In this document: one piece after another, positions 27,790 to 41,714 of the stretch
Layout of the letters: every line of letters starts with the position of its first letter
How positions within the stretch are numbered: position 1 is the stretch's first letter
Assembly (NCBI RefSeq): GCF_011682065.1
Contig: NZ_VUYU01000003.1
Location: 186,001 to 250,000, forward strand
Origin: Massilia rubra
Lineage (GTDB): Bacteria > Pseudomonadota > Gammaproteobacteria > Burkholderiales > Burkholderiaceae_D
Direction of reading: 5' to 3'
Length of the DNA stretch: 64,000 bases
The notes under the pieces: model-generated
Told to the model about the DNA's origin: nothing
Databases searched by the model: none
What the model saw: only the letters and a program-made list of their open reading frames with translations
Position numbers and translations under genes: made by a program

Positions 27790-28026
27790 TTAACCTTGGT
27801 ATTCTTCTGGAGTGAGCGTTTTCATCGACAGCGCGTGGATTTCTTCGCGCATGCGGTCGCCCAGCGCCGCATAGACGATCTGGTGACGCTGGATCGGGCG
27901 CTTGCCGGCAAACGCCGGCGAAACGATGACGGCGGTGAAATGCTGGCCGTCGCCGTCCACTTCGAGGTGGGTGCATTCGAGACCGGCGCTGATGTAGCCG
28001 TGAATAAGTTCTGGTGTGGTAGCCAC
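27790..28026 (-). CDS. BolA-family protein (IbaG-like)
   Basis: 78 residues from a GTG start at 28026, preceded by AGAGGAA; the frame upstream has no better start. LECTHLEVDGDGQHFTAVIVSPAFAGKRPIQRHQIVYAALGDRM fits the BolA fold with the conserved H of IQRHQ. BolA/IbaG proteins act with monothiol glutaredoxins in Fe-S handling; a grxD gene lies in this window at 52447. The position before murA is conserved in proteobacteria (ibaG/yrbA). Confidence 0.9.
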   Translation of the reverse strand: MATTPELIHGYISAGLECTHLEVDGDGQHFTAVIVSPAFAGKRPIQRHQIVYAALGDRMREEIHALSMKTLTPEEYQG

Positions 28027-28051
28027 GATGATTCCTCTGATGAATGACGCA

Positions 28052-28812
28052 TTAATGGCGCAGGTTGTAGCCGCGCTTGAGCAGGTTGATGGCGATACCC
28101 GCGAGTACCGCGAAGAAGGCCGACACGATCGCAAGGCTGGTCCACGGCGAGACGTCGGACTGGCCGAAGAAGCCGTGACGGAAGCCGTCGATCATGTAGA
28201 AAAACGGATTGAAGTGCGACACGGTGAGCCAGAATGGCGGCAGCGAGTGGATCGAGTAGAACACGCCGGAGAGGAAGGTGGCGGGCATGATCAAAAAGTT
28301 CTGGAAGGCGGCCAGCTGGTCGAATTTTTCGGCCCAGATGCCGGCAATGACGCCCATGGTGCCGAGGATGGCCGCGCCCAGCAGCGCAAACGCCAGTATC
28401 CACAGGGGCGCGGAGAACGACAGCTTGGCGAACCACACGGTGGCGATGAACACGCCGGCGCCAACGGTCAGGCCGCGCACCACGGAAGCGAGCACGTAGG
28501 CCGACAGGATCTCCCAGTGCGACAGCGGCGGCAGCAAAATGAAGACCAGGTTGCCGGTGATCTTGGACTGGATCAGCGAGGACGAGGAGTTGGCGAAGGA
28601 ATTCTGCAATACGCTCATCATCACCAGGCCGGGAATGAGGAAGGCGGTGTAGTTCACGCCGCGCACGTTGACGTGACCTTCGAGCACGTGGCCGAAGATC
28701 AGCAGGTACAGCATGGCCGTGAGCACGGGTGCGAGCACGGTTTGCGTGGCCACCTTCCAGAAGCGCAGCATTTCCTTGTAGAGCAGGGTCTGGAAGCCCA
28801 CCGAGAACATGT

Positions 28813-28816
<4 letters not shown>
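28052..28816 (-). CDS. ABC-2 type exporter permease (YadH-like)
   Basis: 254 residues, six hydrophobic helices. The ABC-2 signature region around YTAFLIPGLVMMSVLQNSFANSSSSLIQSKITGNLVFILLPPLS is clear. Works with the ATPase encoded upstream, whose stop it overlaps by 4 bases. The substrate is unknown; the position between mla and bolA/murA suggests a lipid or envelope component, but this is inference. Confidence 0.92.
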
Positions 28817-29742
<926 letters not shown>

Positions 29743-29891
29743 GCGTCTTTTTGGGTGAGCAAATGTCTATACAGCATGCAGAGACATTGCGGGGTGAGCC
29801 GTCAATTATAGGGGAAATCGGGAGAAACAGAGTTGCCCAGGGTTACAGGCAGGGGGAGTGGAGAGGCGCGGGCGCCTCCCCAAAGGCAGGA

Positions 29892-30188
29892 TCAATGGTG
29901 GTGCAGGTTGGCGGGAGTGTCCACCAGGAAGGCATCGACGCCGTACAGCGCGGCCAGGCTTTTCAGGCTGTCCGGAAGATTGACATAGGACAGCACCACG
30001 CCGGCGCTGCGCGCGGCGCGCTGCCAGGCCAGCAGGACCGCGACGGCGGACGAATCGGCGACCTTGACGGAGCCGAAATCGAACACGGTCTGGCCCGCCT
30101 TGATCGCATCGTAACCCTGCACCAGTGCCGCCTTGGCGTTGTGCACGGTCAGGGTATCGATGTTCTCGAGCTTGTTGGTTTGAACCAT
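29892..30188 (-). CDS. mlaB: STAS-domain protein MlaB
   Basis: 98 residues, a single STAS domain (DTLTVHNAKAALVQGYDAIKAGQTVFDFGSVKVADSSAVAVLLAW; the D-S-S-A loop is diagnostic). Binds and stabilises the MlaF ATPase on the cytosolic side. One base after mlaC. It is the last mla gene; a 149-base gap follows. Confidence 0.92.
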   Translation of the reverse strand: MVQTNKLENIDTLTVHNAKAALVQGYDAIKAGQTVFDFGSVKVADSSAVAVLLAWQRAARSAGVVLSYVNLPDSLKSLAALYGVDAFLVDTPANLHHH

Positions 30189-30189
30189 A

Positions 30190-30828
30190 TTATTTGATGG
30201 GCTTGGCCAGCGGCTTGGCGGCCAGCTTCTTGTTGCGCTCGGCCAGGGTCTTGATCAGGCCATCGATGCCGGACTTGTTGATTTCGGATGCGAAGGTGCC
30301 TTTGTAGGTTTCCACCAGCCACGCGCCGAGCACGTTGATGTCGAAAATCTTCCAGCCGCTTGGGGTTTGCGCCAGGCGATAGTTCAGGGTGACCGGCTCG
30401 CCGCGGGCCACGTTCACTTGCGAACGCACTTCGACTTCCTTGTCTTCCGGCGCGGCGCGCAGCGGCTTGAACTCGACGGTTTCATTCTTGATCTGCGACA
30501 GCGCGCCCGAGTACGTAAAGATCAGCAGGGTGCGGAACTCGTTCGAGAGTTGCTTTTGCTGTTCAGGCGAGGCATCGCGCCAGGCGCGACCGGCGGCCAG
30601 CTGGGTCATGCGCATGAAGTCAACGTGCGGCAAGATCTTGCTTTCGACCAGGTCCATGACCCTTTTCTGGTTGCCGGCCTGGATATCCTTGTCGGCTTTG
30701 GCGGTGTCGATGACGTCGGCGCTGATGCGCTTGACGAGCGCGTCCGGCGCTTCGGCAGGGGCGGCGGCGATGGCGCTGGTGGCAATGGTCACTGTCGCGA
30801 GGGCAATAAGGTGTTTGATCAGTTTCAT
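30190..30828 (-). CDS. mlaC: Periplasmic phospholipid shuttle MlaC
   Basis: 212 residues with a signal peptide (MKLIKHLIALATVTIATSAIAAAPAEA). The mature Ttg2D/MlaC domain is recognised by VMDLVESKILPHVDFMRMTQLAAGRAWRDASPEQQKQLSNEFRTLLIFTYSGAL. Carries single phospholipids between MlaA in the outer membrane and MlaFEDB in the inner membrane. Confidence 0.95.
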   Translation of the reverse strand: MKLIKHLIALATVTIATSAIAAAPAEAPDALVKRISADVIDTAKADKDIQAGNQKRVMDLVESKILPHVDFMRMTQLAAGRAWRDASPEQQKQLSNEFRTLLIFTYSGALSQIKNETVEFKPLRAAPEDKEVEVRSQVNVARGEPVTLNYRLAQTPSGWKIFDINVLGAWLVETYKGTFASEINKSGIDGLIKTLAERNKKLAAKPLAKPIK

Positions 30829-30861
30829 AAGCTCTTTTCGAAAAGGTTGCGTTTGTACCGG

Positions 30862-30885
30862 CTGGACCGTGCGTTGACGGTCCAG
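30862..30885. other. Hairpin in the mlaA-mlaC spacer
   Basis: CTGGACCGT (30862-30870) and ACGGTCCAG (30877-30885) form a perfect 9-bp stem with a 6-base loop, between the stop of mlaA and the start of mlaC. No T-run follows on either strand, so it is more likely an mRNA processing or stability element than a terminator. A separate 12-bp perfect palindrome (CTTTTCGAAAAG) lies at 30834-30845 next to the mlaC start. Confidence 0.6.
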
Positions 30886-30897
30886 TTTAGCGGTTAA

Positions 30898-31806
30898 CTA
30901 CTTCGAGGGCGTTTCGGATGACACAGCCGGTGTTGCCGCCGGCGTCGGTGCAGGGGCGGTCGGCGTGGCCGCCGGCGCCGTGGCCGCAGCGCCAGGCGAC
31001 GCGCTAGGCGACGCGCTAGGCGAGGCGCTGTCATCGTCGGCGTAGGCGGCGCGGATGCTCTTGGCGTCGGCCGGTCCTTCGTTGGCTTCTTTCAGCGCCT
31101 TGCGCGAGGCTTCGCCATCGAAGACCTGGCCCTGGCGACGCTGCAGGAAGCCGTCGCGGATGAATTCGTAACGGTCGAGTGCGGCTTCTTCCATCAGGTT
31201 CGACGCGTCCAGGATGTTGGCGCGGGCGTCGATCACGCGGATCGCGGTGCCGATGTTGCGGGTCGACGAGGGATCGACATAGGACCAGCCATTGGCGGCC
31301 ATGTCAACCGGCAAGCCGGAGGTGTCGCGCACGGTGGACGGTCCCAGCAGCGGCAGCATCAGGTAGGGGCCGCTCGGCACGCCCCAGTAACCGAGGGTCT
31401 GGCCGAAGTCTTCATTGTGCTTTTTCAAGCCCGCTTCGGAAGCGATGTCGAACAGGCCGCCGATGCCGAAGGTGGAATTGAGCGCAACGCGGGTCCAGTC
31501 GGACATGCCTTGCTCGCCCTTGCCTTGCATCAAGTTGTTAGCGCCGGTCCAGACATCGGACAGGTTGCCGAAGAAGTTGTTCACCCCCGTTTGCACGAAG
31601 CTCGGCAGCACCTTCTTGTAGGCGGTGGCGGCTGGCTTGAGCGCGGCCTGGTCGATGGTGTCGTTAAACTTGAACATCGTGCGGTTGAACGGCTCGAGCG
31701 GATCGCGCGGGTTGTTGGTGGCGCAACCGCTCAGGGTGGCAATGGCCACCAGGGCGGCAGCGCTGGCGCGCCAGGTCGGGGCGCGGTTCGGCTTCATGAA
31801 TGTCAT
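30898..31806 (-). CDS. mlaA: Outer membrane lipoprotein MlaA (VacJ)
   Basis: 302 residues. Lipobox LSGC (Cys28), then NNPRDPLEPFNRTMFKFNDTIDQAALKP, the VacJ signature, through to YLMLPLLGPSTVRDTSG. The family usually ends near residue 250; here a Ser/Pro/Ala/Thr-rich tail of ~50 residues follows, coded partly by 12-bp tandem repeats. Removes misplaced phospholipids from the outer leaflet. In this lineage mlaA sits inside the mla operon, between mlaD and mlaC, rather than apart. Confidence 0.95.
   Translation of the reverse strand: MTFMKPNRAPTWRASAAALVAIATLSGCATNNPRDPLEPFNRTMFKFNDTIDQAALKPAATAYKKVLPSFVQTGVNNFFGNLSDVWTGANNLMQGKGEQGMSDWTRVALNSTFGIGGLFDIASEAGLKKHNEDFGQTLGYWGVPSGPYLMLPLLGPSTVRDTSGLPVDMAANGWSYVDPSSTRNIGTAIRVIDARANILDASNLMEEAALDRYEFIRDGFLQRRQGQVFDGEASRKALKEANEGPADAKSIRAAYADDDSASPSASPSASPGAAATAPAATPTAPAPTPAATPAVSSETPSK
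30995..31030. repeat. 12-bp tandem repeat in the 3' part of mlaA
   Basis: Unit GGCGACGCGCTA twice in exact copy, then a third variant GGCGAGGCGCTG. On the coding strand it codes for SPSA units in the disordered tail of MlaA. Length changes of 12 bp keep the frame. Confidence 0.8.
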
Positions 31807-31811
31807 TGCTC

Positions 31812-32279
31812 TTATTCCTTTCCGTCAGCTGCCTTGCTGTAGATGAACTGATTAATCAGGTCTTCCAGCACGGTGGCAGATTGGGTCGTGTTAATCCGGT
31901 CACCATTGACCAGCTTGTTGGCATCGTCGTTACCTGCCTGAATACCGATGTACTGTTCACCGAGCAGGCCGGCAGTAAGGATTTTGAGCGAGCTATCTTT
32001 CGGGAAGTTATAGCCCGTCTCCAGTTCCAAGGTTACCAGCGCCTGATAAGTTTTGTCATCAAACTTGATATCGCCCACGCGCCCGACCACCACGCCGGCG
32101 CTTTTCACCGGTGCTTGCGGCTTGAGCCCGCCGATATTGTCGAACTTGGCCTGGACCAGGTAGGTCTTGCCGAACGACAATGTGCTCATGTTACCGGCCT
32201 TGAGGGCCAGGAACAGCAGCGCTGCCAGGCCCAGCAGAACAAACAGGCCGACCCAGACGTCGATGGATTTACGATGCAT
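31812..32279 (-). CDS. mlaD: MCE-domain lipid-binding protein MlaD
   Basis: 155 residues. One N-terminal TM helix (WVGLFVLLGLAALLFLALKAG) and a single MCE domain (YLVQAKFDNIGGLKPQAPVKSAGVVVGRVGDI), ending in LINQFIYSKAADGKE. Forms the periplasmic hexameric ring on MlaFEB. 5 bases before mlaA. Confidence 0.96.
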   Translation of the reverse strand: MHRKSIDVWVGLFVLLGLAALLFLALKAGNMSTLSFGKTYLVQAKFDNIGGLKPQAPVKSAGVVVGRVGDIKFDDKTYQALVTLELETGYNFPKDSSLKILTAGLLGEQYIGIQAGNDDANKLVNGDRINTTQSATVLEDLINQFIYSKAADGKE

Positions 32280-32341
32280 TTGATTTCCTAACTCGTGTTA
32301 TGCGGCGCTGTGTGCCGCCAGATTCAATAGTTGAACGGTAT

Positions 32342-33121
32342 TTAGTTAAACATCATCGCGGTCATCACGAAGTCCAGACCCCAGACGGTCAGCGACGCGA
32401 TCACAACGGTACGGGTGGTGGCGCGCGACACGTCTTCCGGCGTCGGCTGGGCCTGGTAGCCCTGGAACAGCGCGGTGAAGGTGACGGCGATGCCGAACAC
32501 GAAGCTCTTGATGATGCCGTTGACGACGTCGTGCTGCACATCCACGTTCGCTTGCATCTGCGACCAGAAGGCGCCTTCGTCGACGCCGATCAGCTGCACG
32601 CCGACCAGGTAGCCGCCGAGCACGCCGACAGCGCTGAAGATGGTGCCGAGGATGGGCATGGCAATCACGCCGGCCCAGAAACGCGGTGCCAGCACGCGCT
32701 GCACCGGGTTAATCGCCATCATTTCCATGGCCGAGAGTTGCTCGCCGGCTTTCATCAAGCCGATTTGCGCGGTCAGCGAGGTACCGGCGCGGCCGGCGAA
32801 CAGCAGGGCGGTCACGACCGGCCCGAGTTCGCGCACCAGCGCCAGCGCGACCACCTGGCCGAGCTTTTGTTCGGCGCCGTAGGGCGTGAGGGTGATATAG
32901 CCCTGCAAACCGAGCACCATGCCGACGAACAAGCCGGAGACGATGATGATCACCAGCGAATAATTGCCGATGAAGTGAATCTGTTCGGAAATGAGTCCGG
33001 GACGGCGCAGCGCGCCCGGGGTCACGCCCAGCAGGGTGAAGAAGGAGCGCGTGGCGAAGCCGACGCTGGCAATGTTTTCGCGCACGGACTGGCCGATGGC
33101 GCCCAGGAAGTTAGCGATCAC
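32342..33121 (-). CDS. mlaE: Mla phospholipid transporter permease MlaE
   Basis: 259 residues from a GTG start at 33121 that overlaps the mlaF stop (GTGA); the frame extends 64 codons further up only as a shadow of mlaF. Conserved segments: NYSLVIIIVSGLFVGMVLGLQGY, LVRELGPVVTALLFAGRAGTSLTAQIG and AMEMMAINPVQRVLAPRFWAG. Several TM helices; inner membrane. Confidence 0.95.
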   Translation of the reverse strand: MIANFLGAIGQSVRENIASVGFATRSFFTLLGVTPGALRRPGLISEQIHFIGNYSLVIIIVSGLFVGMVLGLQGYITLTPYGAEQKLGQVVALALVRELGPVVTALLFAGRAGTSLTAQIGLMKAGEQLSAMEMMAINPVQRVLAPRFWAGVIAMPILGTIFSAVGVLGGYLVGVQLIGVDEGAFWSQMQANVDVQHDVVNGIIKSFVFGIAVTFTALFQGYQAQPTPEDVSRATTRTVVIASLTVWGLDFVMTAMMFN

Positions 33122-33933
33122 TTGCGCTCTCCCAGGCCCAGGTCCTCGGCCAGCGACTTGCCGGGGTAATGGAAAGGCACGGGGCCGTCGGGCGCGGCGT
33201 TGACGAACTGCTTCACGTAAGGATCCTCGGAGACGCGCATATCGGCCGGCGTACCCTGGGCGACAATCTTCCCGGCGGACATAAAGTACACATAATCGGC
33301 GATCGCAAAGCATTCATGCACATCGTGCGACACCAGGATCGAGGTGGAGCCGAGCGCATCGTTGAGCCTGCGGATCAGGTTGGCGGTCACGCCCATCGAA
33401 ATCGGGTCGAGGCCGGCGAACGGTTCGTCGTACATGATCAGTTCCGGATCGAGCGCGACGGCGCGGGCGACGGCCACGCGGCGCGCCATGCCGCCGGAAA
33501 TCTCGGCAGGTTTCAGCCTGGCGGCATTGCGCAGGCCGACCGCGTTGAGCTTCATGAGCACCAGGTCGTGGATCAGCTCTTCGGGCAGGTCGGTATGTTC
33601 GCGCAGCGGAAAGGCGACGTTTTCGAAGACGCTCAGGTCGGTGAACAAGGCGCCGAACTGGAACAGCATGCCCATCTTGCGGCGCAGGCGGTACAGATTA
33701 TCGGTATCGAGTTCGTGGACGGTTTCGCCGGCGACGGTGACGAAGCCTTTTTGCGGGCGGATCTGGCCGCCGATCAGGCGCAGCACCGTGGTCTTGCCAC
33801 AGCCGGAACCGCCCATGACGGCCACGACCTTACCGCGTGGGAAGTCCATCCGGAGGTTCGACAAGATCGAACGGTCGCCGTAAGAAAAATGTAGATCGCG
33901 GATTTCGACAAGATTAGACACGGCGCTGTTCAT
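33118..33933 (-). CDS. mlaF: Mla phospholipid transporter ATPase MlaF
   Basis: 271 residues from the ATG at 33933 (MNSAVSNLVEIRDLHFSYGDR); an ATG 12 codons upstream is possible. Walker A GGSGCGKT (41-48), signature EISGGMARR, Walker B LIMYDEPFAGLDP and switch SHDVHE. Drives lipid transfer across the envelope through MlaE/MlaD. First gene of mlaFEDACB and probably the first gene of the long minus-strand block down to tatC. Confidence 0.95.
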   Translation of the reverse strand: MNSAVSNLVEIRDLHFSYGDRSILSNLRMDFPRGKVVAVMGGSGCGKTTVLRLIGGQIRPQKGFVTVAGETVHELDTDNLYRLRRKMGMLFQFGALFTDLSVFENVAFPLREHTDLPEELIHDLVLMKLNAVGLRNAARLKPAEISGGMARRVAVARAVALDPELIMYDEPFAGLDPISMGVTANLIRRLNDALGSTSILVSHDVHECFAIADYVYFMSAGKIVAQGTPADMRVSEDPYVKQFVNAAPDGPVPFHYPGKSLAEDLGLGERK

Positions 33934-34222
33934 ATTTGGGAATGGCGTATTGTAGTGCAGAAAGGGCAATCTCTGCTGAGAGGCCCCCGATCCACAATGG
34001 GTGCGCGCGGCCAGAATACAACACTACTGAACGGCGGGTCAGATATTTCCGAAGCTAAGTGCTTGTTTTTGCTCGGATAGTGGGGCGGAAGAAATTGGTT
34101 CGAAGGCGGACTTATTACTCATGCTCAACAATGCGTTTATGTAACTTTACATTACTTCATGCATACAACGAAGGTGAAATCGGTCAAAAAAGAGACAGAT
34201 TTAGAACCGCAGGACCGCTGCG

Positions 34223-34302
34223 CCGTCTCCCCCGCGAAGGCGGGGGTCCATAGCACCTATGATCAAAGGTGCTATGGGCCCCCGCCTTCGCGGGGGAGAC
34301 GG
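34223..34302. repeat. Long near-perfect palindrome between gltD and mlaF
   Basis: Arms 34223-34258 and 34267-34302 (36 bases each) are complementary except for one mismatch; the loop is ATGATCAA. Each arm contains a smaller hairpin CCCCCGC-GAAG-GCGGGGG. TTAGAACCG at 34201-34209 and CGGTTCTAA at 34300-34308 extend the symmetry outside the arms. A variant of the palindromic repeat family in this window. The rest of the 390-base spacer 33934-34323 is comparatively AT-rich and should hold the mlaF promoter; I saw no gene in it. Confidence 0.88.
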
Positions 34303-34323
34303 TTCTAAGTTCTCTGGCCGCAA

Positions 34324-35787
34324 TCAGCGCGGCAGGACCGATTCACCCATCAGGAACTCATCGACCGCCCGTGCGCACTGGCGCCCTTCGCGAATCGCCC
34401 ACACCACCAGCGATTGTCCGCGGCGCATATCGCCCGCCACGAACACTTTCGGCACCGAGGTCGCGTAGCAGCCGTCGCCATCGGTCGTGGCCTTGGCGTT
34501 GCCGCGCGCATCTTTTTCGACACCGAAGGCGTCCAGCACCTGTTGTACCGGCGACACAAACCCCATCGCCAGCAGCACCAGGTCGGCTTTCATCTCGAAT
34601 TCCGAATTCGGCACTTCGATCATCTTGCCGTCTTTCCACTCGACTCTGCAGGCGATCAGCTTCTCGACCTTGCCGCCCTTGCCTTCGAAACGCTTGGTCG
34701 CCACCGCCCAGTCGCGATCGCACCCTTCTTCGTGCGAGGACGAGGTGCGCAGCTTGGTCGGCCAGTACGGCCATACCAGCGGCTTGTTTTCCTGCTCGGG
34801 CGGCTGCGGCATCAGTTCGAACTGGGCCACCGACGTCGCGCCGTGGCGGTTCGAGGTGCCCACGCAGTCGGAACCGGTATCGCCGCCGCCGATCACGACC
34901 ACGTTCTTGCCGCTGGCCTTGATCTGGTCCTTGAGCTTGTCGCCGGCGTTGACCTTGTTTTGCAGCGGCAGGAAATCCATGGCGAAATGCACGCCCTTGA
35001 GCTCGCGCCCGGGCACCGGCAAGTCGCGCGGTTGCTCGGCGCCGCCGGCCATGACGATGGCGTCGAAGTCTTTTGCCAGGTCTTCCGGGAAAATCGTTTC
35101 CTTGGCCCAGTTGTTGACCGAGGCCGGGAAGTCTTTGCCGACCAGCACGCTGGTGCGGAAGGTCACGCCTTCGGCTTCCATCTGCTTGACCCGCAGGTCG
35201 ATGTGGGTCTTTTCCATCTTGAAGTCGGGAATGCCGTAGCGCAACAGGCCGCCGATCCGGTCGCTCTTTTCAAACACGGTGACGGCATGGCCGACGCGCG
35301 CCAGTTGTTGCGCCGCCGCCAGGCCGGCCGGACCGGAACCGATGATGGCCACTTTCTTGCCGGTCAGTTTTTCCGGCGGCTGCGGCAGCACCCAGCCGTG
35401 CTCCCAGCCGGTGTCGATGATCTTGTGCTCGATCGACTTGATGCCGACCGGGTCGTTGATGATGCCCAGGGTACAGGCCGACTCGCACGGCGCGGGACAG
35501 ACCCGGCCAGTGAACTCGGGGAAATTGTTGGTCGAGTGCAGGTTGTCCAGCGCGGCGCGGTAGTTGCCGTGAAAGACCAGGTCGTTCCAGTCGGGGATGA
35601 TGTTGTTGACGGGACAGCCGCTATTGCAGAAAGGGATGCCGCAATCCATGCAGCGCGCCGCCTGCACCTTCGCTTGCGGATCGCTCAGGTGCAAGACGAA
35701 TTCCTTGTAGTTCTTGACGCGCGCCGCAGGCTCGAGATAGCCCTCGTCCTGACGCTTGAATTCCATGAAGCCGGTGATTTTACCCAC
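34324..35787 (-). CDS. gltD: Glutamate synthase (NADPH) small subunit
   Basis: 487 residues. N-terminal Fe-S region with [23 protein letters not shown], then an FAD site ([28 protein letters not shown]) and an NADPH site ([20 protein letters not shown]). Transfers electrons from NADPH to GltB. Follows gltB by 55 bases on the minus strand. Confidence 0.97.
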   Translation of the reverse strand: MGKITGFMEFKRQDEGYLEPAARVKNYKEFVLHLSDPQAKVQAARCMDCGIPFCNSGCPVNNIIPDWNDLVFHGNYRAALDNLHSTNNFPEFTGRVCPAPCESACTLGIINDPVGIKSIEHKIIDTGWEHGWVLPQPPEKLTGKKVAIIGSGPAGLAAAQQLARVGHAVTVFEKSDRIGGLLRYGIPDFKMEKTHIDLRVKQMEAEGVTFRTSVLVGKDFPASVNNWAKETIFPEDLAKDFDAIVMAGGAEQPRDLPVPGRELKGVHFAMDFLPLQNKVNAGDKLKDQIKASGKNVVVIGGGDTGSDCVGTSNRHGATSVAQFELMPQPPEQENKPLVWPYWPTKLRTSSSHEEGCDRDWAVATKRFEGKGGKVEKLIACRVEWKDGKMIEVPNSEFEMKADLVLLAMGFVSPVQQVLDAFGVEKDARGNAKATTDGDGCYATSVPKVFVAGDMRRGQSLVVWAIREGRQCARAVDEFLMGESVLPR

Positions 35788-35842
35788 GATGTTTTTCCTT
35801 GTGTTCTATGCGGCGGGCAACTTGGTGCCCGCCCGGACTGTC

Positions 35843-40591
<4,749 letters not shown>

Positions 40592-40663
40592 GCGCATTCT
40601 CCACAGCTTTTTAAAATCGAACACCAACATTAGTGCAATGCAGCAGAATGGGCAAGTGGATTA

Positions 40664-40720
40664 ATTAGGGTCAGAGTCGCATTAATTCGCATGGCGTCGC
40701 TCAGAAAATTAAATAGGGAC
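40664..40720. repeat. Sequence-motif doublet on the left side of the transposase gene
   Basis: Two related motifs in the same orientation: AATTAGGGTCAGAGTCGC (about 40664-40680) and AAATTAAATAGGGACATAG (about 40706-40724). The opposite side of the transposase gene has the reverse complement type (CTGTCCCTAATTAAATA and TGTGTCCCTATTTT). Such GGG(T/A)CAG-type motifs commonly border RAYT genes. Confidence 0.6.
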
Positions 40721-40791
40721 ATAGTGAGCGGAATTTGAGGTTTATGCTGTGCGGCTAGCTGGGAAAGGGTTTTTGGCGGTTTTGACAGCCG

Positions 40792-40819
40792 AAAAAAAAA
40801 AACGCCCGGCGGGCGTTTT
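40792..40819 (-). terminator. Rho-independent terminator after the RAYT gene
   Basis: On the minus strand AACGCCC pairs with GGGCGTT around a 3-base loop (stem 40801-40807/40811-40817), followed by a run of at least nine Ts (40800-40792). It begins at the transposase stop codon and isolates that gene from gltB. Confidence 0.88.
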
Positions 40820-41520
40820 CAGGGGGCGGGAGGCTTGATTTTGAACGGTCTGCCGCGCTTGGCGGGTAGTACCTGGCGTTTGGCGCGGTGTTGCAATTCT
40901 GTCTTAAAGGCATCGGAACCGAGCGGCCAGCCCTTGAGCACGGCGGCGTCGATCTGGTCGAGCTGCTCGCGCGTCAGGGCCGGCCGGCTCAATTCGATGT
41001 AGGCGGCTTCGCGCTGGAAGGGGGTGTTTCCCAGCGCCCAGTACAGGGCGTGGTCGGTGATGACGTTGTCGGGCTGGGCGCCGGCGTGGTGGGCGTAGCT
41101 CGACCACGGGTAGTCCAGGGCATCGGCAACGAGCTCGTTGCGCACCGGGTTGTGTTCTATATAGCGGCTGCACAGCAGGAAGTAGGCGGCGGCGTCGATC
41201 AGCGCCGTTTTGAAGCGGCCCTGGAACAGGCTGCCGCTGCGGCCATACTTGGCGTTGAACCAGGGCACATAGTAACGGCCGACGCGCTGCATGGTCTGGG
41301 CCAGGCCTTCCACGGTCGAGGGCGATGCCAACAGGTGCAGGTGGTTGGGCATCAGCACGTAGGCGTGGATGGCGACCTTGAATTCCTTGGCGCTGTCTTT
41401 CAGCCAGCCGAGGAAGCGCTGGTAATCTTCAGCTTCGCGGAAAATCAGCTGGCGGTCGTTACCGTGCTGGATGATGTGATGCGGCTGGTTGGGGAGGACG
41501 AGACGGGGAAGGCGGGCCAT
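40819..41520 (-). CDS. REP-associated tyrosine transposase (RAYT, Y1/HUH family)
   Basis: 233 residues. N-terminal RLVLPNQPHHIIQHGNDRQLIF, HUH motif H60-L-H62 in LMPNHLHLLASP, and the RAYT-specific helix with catalytic Tyr120 in SRYIEHNPVRNEL followed by YPWSSYAHH. These single-strand-specific enzymes are linked to the spread of REP elements and, unlike IS200/IS605, do not normally move themselves. A basic C-terminus (HRAKRQVLPAKRGRPFKIK, with an AT-hook-like RGRP) may add DNA binding. It is bordered by inverted motif doublets. Confidence 0.93.
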   Translation of the reverse strand: MARLPRLVLPNQPHHIIQHGNDRQLIFREAEDYQRFLGWLKDSAKEFKVAIHAYVLMPNHLHLLASPSTVEGLAQTMQRVGRYYVPWFNAKYGRSGSLFQGRFKTALIDAAAYFLLCSRYIEHNPVRNELVADALDYPWSSYAHHAGAQPDNVITDHALYWALGNTPFQREAAYIELSRPALTREQLDQIDAAVLKGWPLGSDAFKTELQHRAKRQVLPAKRGRPFKIKPPAP

Positions 41521-41571
41521 GGCAGTATGAAAAACGACGGAATCACGTCATTTTACTGAATCGGCATGGCC

Positions 41572-41629
41572 CTGTCCCTAATTAAATACAGACCAATGCT
41601 CAGATCGCATGACTGTGTCCCTATTTTCG
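41572..41629. repeat. Sequence-motif doublet on the right side of the transposase gene
   Basis: CTGTCCCTAATTAAATA (41572-41588) and TGTGTCCCTATTTTCG (41614-41629), reverse-complement counterparts of the left-side motifs at 40664-40724. Together they give the transposase unit inverted boundaries about 0.9 kb apart. Confidence 0.6.
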
Positions 41630-41714
41630 ATGCGTGCTTGACCTACGCCCTGCCCAGGCCCGTTCGCTCATGGCGAACAGCCGGGTATCCTCCGCCGCGC
41701 CGCAATGTAACCGG

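Noticed and set aside
32342-33313. MlaE with a 64-residue N-terminal extension
   Set aside because: The extension overlaps mlaF out of frame and is Arg-rich; the GTG at 33121 gives the normal MlaE length.
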